Source: Stenopsyche tienmushanensis
Taxonomy: Eukaryota; Arthropoda; Insecta; Trichoptera; Stenopsychidae
Assembly: GCA_008973525.1 (NCBI GenBank)
Contig: WACJ01000039.1
Coordinates: forward strand, 620,001-684,000
DNA: 64,000 nt
Reading direction: 5' to 3'
Numbering within the stretch: the first letter of the stretch is position 1; the number at the start of each line of letters is the position of its first letter. The notes below the pieces were generated by a model. It was not told the origin of the DNA. It made no database searches and saw nothing but the letters and a program-made list of their open reading frames with translations. The position numbers and the translations under genes are program-made. Of this stretch, positions 26,401-41,400 are shown piece after piece.

Positions 26401-29400
26401 ATTATAAGAGATCGGGGGCAGTACTTTATAGTCCGACAAATTTGATAGTCTTCTATATATATCTTCTATGGATATAAGAATGAATGTCTGTTTATATGAG
26501 ATAATTTATTAATTTGCTTGGATACTATATATTCCTATATTATTCATCCGATTGCGATACATTTTCGGTGAGTTATTGGGCATGTATCCAAAAAGGTTTT
26601 TAAATTAGCACAACCATTGTTTGTGTGCGGAATTTGTTTTGCGAGACGTTTAACGGATGCACCATGTTCGCGCATATTGGTCTAGTGAGGTGAAGCGGGG
26701 CCGGGGAGAAGAAGGATGCGCGCGCAACACGGCAATTGAAATCCGCTCTATATATATATACCCGGTTTTTTTCTGAATTATTATCTTATATAAATATACA
26801 CTCAAACCTTTTTTTTGTGCGATTTCGATTATCCAAAATTCTAACTATTTACGGATTTAGTGACGCGGCAAATTGATCGGTCCTACCATAATGAAATTTT
26901 TTAACGCGTTTTTCTCGAAACTACTTTTTTCAACACGATTGACATCATATCTCAAGTGATAATTAATTAATTTACTTCAAACCGGGTACGAATCTTTTCT
27001 ATTTAACCCTATGTTATTCCTACCAGATTTATGGCAAATGTGATTTTTTTTGTGAACGAAAGTTATCATACAGCAATGATAGTTGTAATTATTATAATTA
27101 ATATTTACCAATACCTTCCTTAAAATTTTACCAATGATGCAAGACGTCCTATAAATTTTAACAAAAATGCTATTTTTTAATTGCCTTGTTATTTTCCTGT
27201 TTTTATATTAACTTTTTTATGCGATTTTGGATATATTTTATATAGTTTTTTCAAAGTTATGCGATTTTTAAAATCCATAGAACGCATCTTCATATTTTTT
27301 AATGTAAATCATAGCCTTTTTGTGCGATTTATTTTGGTGCGATTTTCCGCGGAATGAATCAACCGCACAAAAAAGGTTTAAGTGTATATGTATATAAATG
27401 AATGTTTGTTTGTTTGGAATGGAATTTATAAGGACTTGAAGGATAAAACATTAAATACAATCTGCTTTTTTCCAATGTAACAATTATTTCACCAAGATTT
27501 CAACAATATACCCAGAAAGTATATGTATTCCCTAATAAGAAGACATACCTATTCTTCTATTTTCCCAAGATAAATTATCATGCATTAAATTGTCAACAAG
27601 TTAAACTATCTCAGCATGCATTTAAACAACCACCTAACTTGGAAAATGCATATCAAAAATGAACAAAAGCTATGCTAGCTGATAAACTGATAATCAGGAC
27701 TGTTATTGAAGTACAAAATATGTCTATACAAAGTCATCAGAAAGCCTATTTGAACAAAAAGAGATAAATGAAAAGAATACTTAAATTGGAATAAATTTGT
27801 GTAGTGAAAAATGAAAAGGCGAAAAAATTATAAGGGCTAAGTAAATTCGATTTGAAATCCAGCTTTCAGAAAATTCCAATAAGGTATATTTGACGTTTAT
27901 AGTACGTCATTAATTTTTCGACGCATTCAAACAAACTAAAAGTTTAATTAATCGCTCAAGCGAATGATAAATTAATGGATATTTCGGCAGTTCCAGCAAA
28001 CTGATTATACAATATTTACCCTGAGCACAAAGATAATAAATTGAAATTCATAAATCGGTGAAAATTTTCGCTTCTATTTATTCACCCTGGGCGCGGAGAT
28101 AGAATCCGATGAATTGACTCCAAATAGTGAGAGACAGCACAAGTAGCTTGTTAGATATAGAGATAAAGTGGAATTAGGGAATACCAAAAAGGAGACCCCA
28201 AATACGTCTGTCCACGGTACCAGTGTTTATCCGAATAAGTCCTGCGGGATTAAGCAGGACTTAAGCAAACCATTAGCCATCCGGTTAACGACACGACATT
28301 ATTCCGAAGGTTAATCCCTGATAAGGAGCAGAAAACGGCTACTTGTATGTGGAATAAGGAGGAAAAATTCTGAATGAATTTGGCAATGAATGGACGCAAT
28401 TATTTCCCTAAATTAAGTGACCATTGGATCCATTATTGGAGAGCTGCTGCTTTTAAGGGGCTTACGAATTGCAATATTGGATTACATTGCCAATTTACAG
28501 TATTGTATTGTTCATTGTCTGGATAAAATATTTTTTTACTATCAATACGAGACAAATTTGCTTGTTATATTTGAATTATTTTAAAAAATCTTGGTATATT
28601 GCTAGAACGGCATAGATATGAATTATGCATTAATATAATATTATTCGGTGTGTCCCGTTAGGCTCGTTCGCCGCTGCTGAAGTAATTTTGAGATCATAAA
28701 ACCCACACCCGAATGTGTTGTGTGGATGATATAAAACTAAATTAAGCATTAACCCACCCTTGGTCGACGGCGATGCAAATCAGTCATGAAACTAGGCATA
28801 AAATTTTAATTTGGGATTTTTATGTAAAAGAGCGTAAAACGCGAAAGTGCAATTTAAATTTTAGCGATTTACCGACCGAACGCCATCGGGATAATAAAAT
28901 CGTCTCACACCCCTGAAGCCAGTGGTCGAAAACCCGGCGGTTAAAAATGTGGCACACGTCGGTACATGAAATATTCCCGGTGAATTGAACCCTGATGAAA
29001 AATGGCTACGGGGGTCGTGGAGGCTAAAATAGCGCACAACTGGGGAATTACTCACCCTTAAAAATATTAATGAGATTAATTTCGGATATTTATTTACGCC
29101 ACTTACTTCAACATTTACACACTTCAGTGCCATACAATATTACACATTTATTTACGCTGTATAATATTTCCTCATTAAATTGAACTTCATGCATTTAAGC
29201 ATATATAGCTTTGTGAAATAGATTTTTTTTATTGAATAACATTAACAATTTCTATTTTTACTAGTATTTAATCCCTAACTAACTCGATAAGGTTTGCTCT
29301 CTTCTTTGCGTGCGATAAAAAAACACCGCCGCGTCCGAATATCGAGGAAATCTGAGCGTCCACTTCTCAGTTACACAAGGCTCCGCTGTTTAACATAGCT

Positions 29401-32400
29401 GCGGTTTACGACGATATTGAATCTTTCTGAATGGCATGCGGTTATTTATCTGCGATTGATGTTCATCGATATAATAAAAATAGATATTAGAAATAAAAAT
29501 GAAGTGCAGTCAACTCTTCTATAGCGTCAAGATAGAGACCATATTATAGAAGCAAAACGCTATAGAAAGTAAGACACCCACACAAAATTTGTGGATGTTT
29601 AGTTTATTAACAAGTACAAGTGACTAATAGGTACGAGAGGACATTTATTTAACTATTTGACAATAATAAGTGACAATCACGAGACACAGGCGTTCAATAT
29701 AAAGTGGAGTGCAGTTTCATGAACCAAAATGGAGGTGGCGGGAAGCGAACCAGCAGAAGTTAGACCCGACAAACTCATCAAAACTCTAACCAACCAAAGT
29801 TTATTTCTTACTCAAGCTTCCGGCAGAGTCCTAACAACATATTTAATATTTGACACTACACATTACGCTATAAAATATTTATTTGATATTTCCAACATTT
29901 TAGGATTCATTGCGGGCATTTTAGGATTAAATTATTTTAAGAATGAAACGCATTTTGTTTCCTTCAATACAAATATTCTAACCAGAATCAATGATTCGAA
30001 AACTACATTTAGAGTTCCAAGGAGAAGAAACAATAAACAGCTAAACAAACAAACAAACAAGTCGTCATATATATAGGTCAATGGACAATTATGATTCGCA
30101 TCTTTTGGGATTCGGGATCGGTAATTTTCAATATGGGCACAATGCCATTAGAAAATAGGTTTAAATATTAGTAGACAAACAATTTTGGAACAATTTCATT
30201 TTATTCGAATATATTCACATATGATCATTTTAAACAATTTTTCTGTATAATGCATTTGAGATAAATCCATCTTTGAAAGTTAAAATTTACCCTGATTTGC
30301 TAGCAATCGTTTCGATAAAATAGGTAATTTACTAAAGGGCTCAATTTAAATTAATTAATCTTACACTTCACCAGCACGATGTAGGCTACTAAATCGAGAC
30401 ATTCCCGTCGAAATTTGGATGCTTGGAAACAGTGGCGTAAGTACTAATTGGAGGGCTTAGGCGACGCCTAAGGGCAGTAATTGTCTAATCTATGTATACA
30501 TATATAGTGTACATATATGTTTTTCAACCTTTCCTTTTCAATTAACCTTTCCCTACCGATGATGTATTTACTACACCTCGACTCTAATAATGGGAATATC
30601 GATATGAAATATAATAGATACGGGGTTCAGAATTTTTGTATTCCTCCGTGATATAATTAAGAATCATATCAAAGTATTATAGTGTATAAGTATTCATCTG
30701 AAGCGACGGAAATAAATAATTTGTCGGAAAATCGGGAGTTTTGCGAATTTTAGTACGTGTCTCAGCATGACGAAATACTCGATGCTTTAATGTTACTTAG
30801 GGCAATTATTTTTATATTAAACAAATGGACTTTTTAGTAATTTTTGAACAAATTTAATGCGATGCCGAAATCCCGGGATCGAAATATTGGCTCGGGATTG
30901 GATTCCCTAGTCGTGAGGATATTTCAATTGAGTATTTGGCGATGTTTCATGGCAATAAAGTCAAGCTTGAGATTGCATATTACGAAGTTTAATAACTGTT
31001 TGATATCAGTAGATGAAAGCCAAGAGCAAAAGTTTATGAAAAATTTCAAGAAATATAGAAGTTGAAGAGTGTATTTTTATGTGATTCATACAGAGATGAT
31101 AAACTGGACTGTCAATATCTGGTTCAATATTGTGTGAAAAAGCAATATTTTTCAATGAGAAATTAAATGGAAATTCCACCTTCAAAGCATGTTCAGGCTG
31201 GTTTGAAAAATTCAAAGGATGACATGATATCAGAAAACTTCCGGGGAAAAGCTTTCTGCTGACATACCTTTAGCAAACATATCCATTGACACATTGAAGC
31301 TATTTGTGGAGAAGGAAGGATTCGACGAAGAGTTTATATACAATGCTGATGAGACAAAAACAGAACAAGAACAAAATTTTAAAAAGACCATTAGTAAGTT
31401 CCATTAACGCGATAGAACCGATAGGAGACATGATGTAACAGAGTGGTTAAATTGCGACGCAAACGATCTTGGATTACAAATTTTGAATGATGATGAAATA
31501 AAGAAAGAAATATTTGCCTCGGAAGAACAAGGTTGAGATGATAAAGAAGAGATTTGCGATGGGAGAGATATTGGTCCTGCACATTCTGAAGCTTTTCAGT
31601 GTTTAGATGTCGCCATAAAATGGCTTGAGAACCAAGAAGAGTGTAATTTAGGACAATTTATTCGAATCTTATTCGAGTATTTACGATTTGGCATTTTCGT
31701 CATCCGGACTACTTTCATCGCCAATTAGTCCTGATAATTGAGGTTCTACTGTACATTGTGATCCAATGCAATTGCTTATCAAGATATTTGAAATATAAGA
31801 ATTGGGATGCGCGCGCATTTGTACGCATAAAGAAAATTGTTCATGCATCACATGTTTTATATTGCGTTGCGTAATTTTTGCGCCTTGATATTTTGAAGAT
31901 GATAAATATATAACAGAATAATACTGATCCAACCTTTTTTTAATCATCATTTTATATTTAAAAAAATGTTTTTTGAAATAAATTTCACTCATAAAAAACG
32001 TCTAAAATAGATTAATTATTACTAAAAGTCCGTAAAATAAATGGTGAATTTCGTTCTTTAATTTAAAATGGACGTCATTTTCTGCCCTCTTTGGGCACTT
32101 GTTCTTTACAGAATATTAAATCAATTAGCATCGTTTTTCTTTGATCTACGCTTCTTGCATTTTTGACTCTCGAAAAGTATTAGGGTTGATTTTTTTCCTT
32201 CTTTAATATTGAATGCCCTTTTCGAGACAGTATTTTCGATGAATTCGAGATTGTATAAATGGTTTATACGTTCGTAACGAAGTTATAAAAGTCCCCGAAC
32301 CGAGATGGCCTTTAAAAACCTTAGCGAAAAAATTGTCAAAGGATACTGACGCCGAATAATTCGCGACAACAAAGAATCGAGACGAGTACTTTAATAATGA

Positions 32401-35400
32401 AGTTAAAAACGAATGTAATTTATGATGTCGAAAGATAGGTAGTGAGATCGTTACCGGCTCCCAAATGAGGTCCTGTCGTATGGTCTTTTAATGAGGAGAG
32501 TGGATTATGATAACGATGCTCATAAAGTCGCATCCCGCCTCCGATAAAGATCTCCACTTTCTGTGAAATAAAAAGGGAAGAAAAATCCACTCGCTCGCAA
32601 AAGAAGTCTTTTTTCGACCTATTTCACATGTGCGACAAAGAAGACGTTTCCCAGAGACATAGGTTGTAATATGTAAACAGGGTGACATGGCGGTTGGAGC
32701 GGAAAAAGTGTGTTGGATCGTAAAGGAAGACAATTTATTCTGTCACCGGGGAGACACGTGAAAAGTCTTTAAATATGAGATTTTTTCGCATTTGCGATTT
32801 CAACATTTGCTCGGGAACATGTCTTTTGCCATACGCGTGCCCCAAAAACAATGCCTGCGAGACAAAGAAACATTTAGGCGCAGAACGCTCACATGCCTCA
32901 AAGGATATTAGTGATCCTTGGATTATGACATATGAACAAAGTTTCGCAGTTGATGTCGGAAATAAGTCAGTTTTTTCGTCCTTGCAGACTGAGAAAGTTT
33001 TGATTGGGCCGTTTGCTTGCTGGAAGTTGGGTTAATTGATTACAAGCCGAGAGGAAACCGTTGGAATTGATACATCTTCAGATTCTATTCTCTGAGAATA
33101 ATTCTAATAAATGTACGTTAAAGCTTTGCATGAAGAAAAAATGTCATATTTTATAAATTTCAATAATATATCAAACAATCCTGTGAAGTTTTACCAGCGC
33201 CATTGAAATATTGCCGATTTTATGAACGTATGAACACATAGTGGAATATTCACGAAAAACTTTTTCCATCACGTTTAATAATCACAAAGCATCGAAATCT
33301 ATCGCGATACATTTTAATATTATATTTTTACACAAACAATAGCCTTAAAAATTAATGCATTCCTACGGAAGCACCACAAATGGATTATTAAAGTTTTTAT
33401 TGTGACAATATTATAAAAGTCATTCAAATGTAACGCTTAGATATTAGCACTATATAATTTTTATAAATGATGTTTTTTTAAATAATATTAAACCATTTTG
33501 ATTTGTTTAAAAGTAGTACAATTTTAACCATGGACAGATATGTATTGAAACAATGCATTTACTTTATCAAAACTTATTATGAAAATAGGCGTTCTTTGAA
33601 AAATACTCCAGTGATTATTTCGGTGTAAAAAGTCGACCAAATCAATCTTCAATCCAAAGGCTAGAATTTGGCATAAAGATTTACATTTACACGTCTATAA
33701 AATTCAATTAAGCCAGGAATTGAAAGAAAAAAGGATAAGCAAAAACATCGTATCTGGGATAATATAAATCCGTCTGTTATTCAGGAAAGATAACGACACT
33801 CAAAAAAAGTTACTGTTCGATTAAGCTATTCGATTAAAACCTTTATAGTTATAATATAATTTAAAATCTTAAATTCATTTACATGAATAATATAAGGCCC
33901 TCCCGAAAGAAAACCATTTTTTTAGCAGCAACATCTTCCGTCTCTCTTCAGACGCAATATGCCATTTTGACAGCGCCATCTGCTGTGGCACTGCGGGGAC
34001 ATTGTACCTTCAATTACCAACCGATCGCTTCTTGCGCGTGCACCGTTGTCGGTTGGGTGGTGACGCGCAGGAGTAGGGAGTCGTCAGTTGACCTTGGCTG
34101 CGGGAGGACGTCCTTTCCGCAGCCAAATCCCTCTATCCATCGTGGGAGCAGGCAACCGCCCAGGGGACTCCCCGTCCGGGGGGTTTTTATTATAAAGTGC
34201 AAACATGGCAAAGACCAACAACAACAAAGAACATATTCGTCATTATATGCTATTTTTTCTTGATCAAAAACCATTGATGAAATTTATAGACCAGTCCTAA
34301 CAATGAACAGACGTCAATTTTGGTCAACAGGCTTTAAATGAGGCGAAATAAAAATACAGAATGTCCTTAAATTAGGACGACTAATAAATTTTGATGCGAT
34401 CGTGTTTATTTAAAACGCGAGAAGGTTGGAATTTGGATGCCGTACGAACTGTCTGCGGATAACAAAACACCGTTTTTTTAACCGATAAAACCATCTGAGT
34501 TTTTCCAATCGAAGAGAAGCTGTAATGACATAAAGCAATGCTCATTTGTGTAAGAAAAATTGGTAAAAATAATGTGGAAGAAGACAAGAAATTACCACAT
34601 AATATTCAACATCGGAATAAGTGAGGGAAAATTTTAGAAGGGGAAAATTCAGCTTAAATATATGAAACGCAATTCATCCCCTTATTTTGAATAAGGCATT
34701 TTTTTAATAACTAGACATTTTAAATACCGTTTTTGAATCAAGCTTAATGAGAAAAAAGGGAACTTTAGGAAAATACTGGCCTAATTAAAAAACTCATATA
34801 AAATACTTTTTTGATGAAAGAAAAGGAAAATAGGAAAGAAATGAAAAGAAAATTTAGCTTTGGATTTAAAAATCGGAATGGAGAACGATATCACGTAAAA
34901 TATCCTGGCCACAAAGCAATTAAAACCATTTTGACGTTTGCAAATTAATTCCAAATAAGAGGAAAATGCTTTAATATAAAAATTAATATCAAGAAATTAG
35001 ACTTAAATGCTTAAAATGTATGTTGATTCAGATAAATGTAGCCCAAAATAAATTATATTGGAGTTGTTATTAATATTCAATCAATAATGTGTGCATCTGA
35101 CAATATTCAAATTGATTTGCAAGGTAGCTTCGATCGTAGATATGAGAAAATCGGGCCAACAAGGGACAACACTAATCGATATTGAGGATAAACTTTGAGG
35201 CTTTCAAAGCCCGACGTTCATGGGTGCTTTGAAAATGCATGGTCGTCCGTTATTGGGTGCCATCCGAGATAGCTCAAATCCTTCTCCGAGTAACTTTATA
35301 GATTGTAGCCTGCTATATCCTCTATAATTACACGTAATCTGGGTGTTATCGTTGGTGACAAATGCATTTAAGGGATAATTTGGTTATACAACTCAACGAC

Positions 35401-38400
35401 ATTCGCTTATCTATTCGTCTATACATATCAAACATATTATAGATATTCAACGCCGGGGATCATGAATTATTATTAAGCTTGGAGATAAGCGCATTTACTT
35501 AACCATTTGCGGTATATATAAAAAAACACTATTATTTTATTTCTATCAGAAGTGAAATGAAGTTATGCTCAAGTGCGCGCATAATAATTCAATCTGGTCA
35601 ACAATTTTCTCTCCCTTGTTATTTCTAGAAGACAGACTGAATATTGGGAACGATTGTATAAACATTCCTCTATCTAAATACAAGGAATAAAAAATGTTCA
35701 CATGTGTAACATTAGATTGCAAATAGTTAAAATATAAAATAGTAAATGCTATTATGAAAATATTATTGAACATGCGAGATGATTTTTATAAAGCAATCTA
35801 TCATCAAGTTGATATTCCCGTGTTAGGATCAGTCACTTAAAAGATATTAAAATATTTATAACACATAATATAATATAAAACATTCAATACATTCAATGGC
35901 TCTATTTTATATTGTCTACACCCATAAAATTCAACCCTTTTCTTCGACTAAGTTTCAACTTTTGCGAAAAAAAAATCAAGACGTCTTTCAAACAATTCCA
36001 ACATACTCCTATCGTATATCTTCGTAAATGTGTTTGCAAATAAAAATTATTTACAGACTTACATTCAGACATCGAATTTTACTCTCCCGTGGCCATTTCG
36101 TAAACACAAACACTGACCGTCACTCCGAAAGGAAATTTTCCAACATGAGATTGCTTTCAAAGTGCTCTCATTTATAACAATAAAAGCTTTTTCAAAGTTC
36201 ATTCATTCTGCAATCCATTGTCTTAAAAAATCCACGACTTAGCAACCGAAAAACTTCATCCTAAACAACCACAGCAGAAAAAAGTCACCGAGAAACGAGT
36301 GGAGACTTTAAAAGACCTATGCCATTTTGTAAGTGACAGTCCGAAATGGAACTCTGAAATTATTTGACATTTTTAAAAGAAAAACGACTCTAAAGCGAGC
36401 TCGTGAAAAGAAAAGTACGAACAAATAGATGGATTTATATATTTATGACTATTAAAGGCAAGAAAATGCCGTATATTATTTAGCCAAATATATATAACAG
36501 TATTTTTCAGTATTTAAAGAATCATCTCACTTTGATGGCCCAATAAATTGGCAATTTTTAATAATCACAGTAAATACATCGTATAACGAAATGAATCTTT
36601 TTGAGATTTATTATATATATTTTTAATTAAAAAAAATACATTATATCGCTTTTAAAACATCAAAATGGCACGTCAAAAAAAGTTTGGTAAAAAACACACA
36701 GAAATTTTTTGGGAGTATTTTTTGATGTAAACATAAGATAAAATACATATTTTGATCTAATTTTGCGAAATAGCATAATCATACATGTGTAAAATGAGCT
36801 CGTAAAATTTCAGACCAATTGGCAACTTGATTTATCGCAATTCTTTAAACACCACATGCAAAAATGTCGTTTCGATAAAAAACGTGTTTAAAATTTTAAG
36901 TACTTGAAAATTTTTGAAAAATAAAACATATTACTAATTAACGATTCCAAATCTATAAAACAATCTTTCAGCTATCTCAGACTTATTTTTATGGCTGATT
37001 TGCCATATCTGCGAGCTATTATAGCTTCTTTAGAAGATTCGGAGCCTCGATTGTTGGCAACATGTATAAGGTATCTGAACCGATTGTGATCCTTACGACG
37101 ACCATTATTATTAAAAAAAAGTTCAAATCCTTCATTAAAAAGCAAACTATAGTATATGTTGCGATTTATAGTATTTTTTGCCATAAAAAGATCTGTTTTG
37201 GTACCAGAGACCATTCGTATGAGTTAAAACTCTCATTGTTATTTTGGGTATTTGAATCAATGCATATTTCTAGTAAATCATCAGACGATAATTCTTCATT
37301 TATGGATCTTAAGAATTGCTAAACTTCCTCGTCAAGAGCGGAAGGATACTTGTATAAATATGATGATTTTGTAGTTGCATATTTTTGCTATTTGCATCAA
37401 GAATCTGCGCATTCTGGACAATGAATACTGAATGCTTAGGGGCTTCATCAGTCGGAATTTTATGATAATATGTGACCCAAATAGCATTTTCCCTGTTTTC
37501 TATTGTGTCAGCATTTTTTGACTTGATTTACTCCCTTATTAGAACAAAATAAGAAAGGTCGCCAACAGGAACTTCTGGCCTGCAAACAAAAACAGGTATA
37601 GGGGCAAATTTGCGACCGTAACGGTTTCAGAGTCTTTGGGGCGCAATCTGAACTGGTAATAAAGTGAGATGAGCCCTTAATTAATACAAACACTTAAATC
37701 CATTATATATTTAAGAATTATATTTTAGTTATTCAATTATGACCAAAGTGACCGCATGGTCACACATACCTTATAGCTGAGATTTTTATGTGTTCAATTC
37801 TTAATCAAAACATTATTCCATATTTATCATAATAGAATATAGAAAAGGTGTTCGACTCCGCTTTTTGTGATATTTAAATCTATCAAGATAATTGAAAATC
37901 TAAGAAAAAACATTTATATATGGACTTAAGGAGTATTCAGCATGGTTGCAAATTTCTTCTCTTTAAACAACAAAGAGATCGGTTGTACTGAAATATTTTC
38001 CAAAGTAATATATTCCAAACATCATATCCTCGACTTTCCATCCATGGCAGTTAATAAAGGTTTAAACTTCCGCCTTTTCAATTTACCAACCGAGAAATGG
38101 CGCCATAGAAAGCGATATTCTTAGCCGTTTGGGGAGTTTCGACTTTTCGACGGTTGCGGAGAAAATAGCGTCGAAAAGTTTCATATTACAAAGCGAAACT
38201 TTTGTACGATATGCAAAATTGAAAAATAAAACTCTCGTATGTATAAATAGCGAATTGGAAACGAGCTCGTCGGAGCTTCCTCCATGTAAAGATATTATTC
38301 GTTTGGAGCGATTCATCAGTAAAATTGTGATGAATCGTCGCGAGTCAAACATTCGCTCAATTCGGCAATTTGCGACGTAATAACATATTAATTTAGCTTA

Positions 38401-41400
38401 ACAAAAGTCTAGACGTGGCTGAATTTAATTTTAGATTTGGCTATAAATCTTTGTTATATTTCGGATTAAGATGAAAAGATGTAACTAGGAGGGTGGGATG
38501 AATTTTTAGCGCCCCATTCGAATTGACGAGCTGGGGGCAATTGACCGAGGATCGATGACAGCGAAATTAATAGACGTGAAACCATTATTTTTTAACAAAA
38601 GCATTCAGAAAAGGTCTCGTTATTTTTAATGAATGTTGAAAAATTGGACCCTGCTGAAATCTACTTAAGCGATTGATAGCAGCGATATTAGAATTTATTC
38701 TCAGCTCAGGCGATATTAAGAATAAGGAGACGAAATGTTGAAGCTTTTTTATATTTTTGATGTAAAAAATATCGAATTGAAATCCGATTTCATTCATAAA
38801 TTTGAATATTTAACAAGTCAGATTAATTTGATGTTTTACTGGTATATGTAAAAATGAAAATTGTAATGTAATGTAAAAATGCAATCCCCGTAAAAGCATT
38901 TCTATAAAGGATAAATTTGAGTAATTAAAATATGGAATTGATGTGGGTTGTTAAAAATTTTATCCTAAAGGGCACAAAAAGACAGGCTTGTACCGAACAA
39001 TTGGAATTTTATTTTTTAAATGAAGACCTCTCAGAAGACCTCCATTTAAGAGTGAAAATTTACAAGTGCTTAGCTGCGTAAGAAAGAAATTTATAAAGGC
39101 TTCTCACTCAAACGCAAACAATCGAAAATAAGAGACATTTTGCATAAAATTCACGACGCCGTAAAAGAAAGTCCAAAAAATTAAATTGTTTGGACACTAA
39201 GAAAACCTTTTTTTAAATTTCAACATGCAATGCTTTTAATCGTTAATATGAAAGTAAAATATTATAGTTTTTTTATACAATGTAACACATTTTTTCAAAC
39301 TATTTCTAACAAAATTTTAGCATAATATGCCACTTTTTTAGAAATCTAACAGGCGTGTTACACGAGGGTGGCGTGTATTAAAAAATAAAAAATATAAACA
39401 ATATTTTAAATACGTTTATTTATATCATTTTTATTCGTTAACATAAAGTAAAATAAAGACTTCGCGAGCCCCTGATCTTTTCCTTCGCCGCTGTCACGGT
39501 TACCAACCGTGACGTTATTCGCTCTCAAAGACCGCACCGCGGGGTCACGCACAGCGCCGGAGCACCACGCACTAGCCGCAACGTCGATCCCGGAGACCGA
39601 TCAACGGCGGACGCGCCCTCAACAACGGGAGGGGGCGATCATGAGGCATGTGGCCTCCATCCGAGGTGGCGATCTGTCGTGGGATCAAAATATACGTCTT
39701 CAATATCCCAAGTAGGGAATCCAATCCCGGGATCCCGGATCCCGGGATCCCGGGATCCCGGACACTTTTAGGTAATTAAGAATCTCGGGATTAGAAAACG
39801 TAATCCCGAAAATCCCGGGATTGAAATTTTTATCTAACAGAAATCGTACAACTCACCAACACGATGAAGGCTACTAAATCGAGACATTCCCGACGAAATC
39901 TGGACGCTAGGAAACAGTGGCGTAATTACTAATTGGCGAACTTAGGCGACGCATAGGAGCAGTGACTGTCTAATCTATGTATACATATATAGCGTACATG
40001 CATGTTTTTCAAATTGTTATAGTGACCTTTCCCTACCGGTGATGTATTTACTACACCTCGACGAATAATGGGAATATCGATATGAAATATAATAGATACG
40101 GGGTTCAGAATTTTTGTATTCCTCCGTAATATAATTACAAATCACATCAAAGTATTATAGTATATAAGTATTCATCTACAGCGACGGAAATAAATAATTT
40201 GTCGGGAAATCGGGAATTTTGCGAGTTTTAGCCCGTGTCTCAGCAGAAAAGAATTTTATCAGTCACATTAATGGTGTTATACGAAAATGAAGGCTTACGC
40301 GGTCATCAATTCGAACTAGCATTTAAATATCTGATGACGATACCTCCAACGAGTGTGGAAGCTGAGCGTGCCCTTTCAGCAGCAAGTTGTCTGACGTCCA
40401 AAATCAGATCCAGACGAAACACTAATGTTTAATGTTAATGTTACTTCGGGCATATTTTCAAAATAATATTTGAATTTTTTAGTGTTTTATTTATCTATTT
40501 TTGAATTGTATTTTTATCTTTTCTTAAATAAATAAAATTCTTTGGCCTTCAAATGATTTTTTATATTGAACAAATGGACTTATTAGTAATTTTTGATCAA
40601 ATTCATCAAGGTAATTTCTTAAAATATTGAAAATCCCAATCCCGGGATCCCGGGACTGGCCCCGGGATTATCTAATGAAATCCCGAAATCCCGGGATCGA
40701 AATTTTGGCTCGGGATTGGATTCCCTAATCCCAAGGCTAATTTTCCACTCTGTTTGCCTTATTCACCCGCCTTCCGGTTCATCCGTCTTAATTACAAAAA
40801 ATATGGCCTGCTTAAAGCCGACCAAACTGTAGACGAAAGACCATTTTGGTCCACGCAACAGTACATATTAAATAAATATTTTTAGCCCCTAAAGGAGTAC
40901 TATCGCAGGGTCTGCGATCCCTCTCCACTTCATCTCCTTCTCCACCATCGGTGTAAAGCAATTATGGCATTCGACGACTTCATCGATTTTAAATTTGCTC
41001 ACTCCTCAAATCAAAAGGTTAATATATATACAGGATGTTTGGCAAAATCATTTTAGTGGTTAGGGAAATATTTTGCTACGTTTCAAATCTAGTTCTTATT
41101 TCCCAAAGGAGAGACGATTTAAAGGTGAAATTTTACGTGTTTTTTCAAAATGTTCGACAACCCTGACACTTACGACATAGGAACTATGTGTGAAACGTAG
41201 TAGAAGACATTACTAACCTACAAATGTAAAATACATGATAATAGAATCGGGCATCCTAGTTCTCTTTTTGGTTAAAAAATCCAATGAAATACGAAATATT
41301 TCCGTCTACGAAATAAATTATAAAGACATATTTCTTTTAGCTTAAAACTACAAACAACTTGCCGATATACGGCCTATTTAACAAAATCGTTTTATTAATA

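Noticed and set aside
28861..29133. 90-codon minus frame
   Set aside because: No motif, no splice signals fitting the gene's phase; treated as chance.
29729..30076. 115-codon plus frame with a fair start context (accaaaATGG)
   Set aside because: No recognised domain, ends in an (aaac)n-type low-complexity stretch, and nothing links it to a promoter or exon partner.
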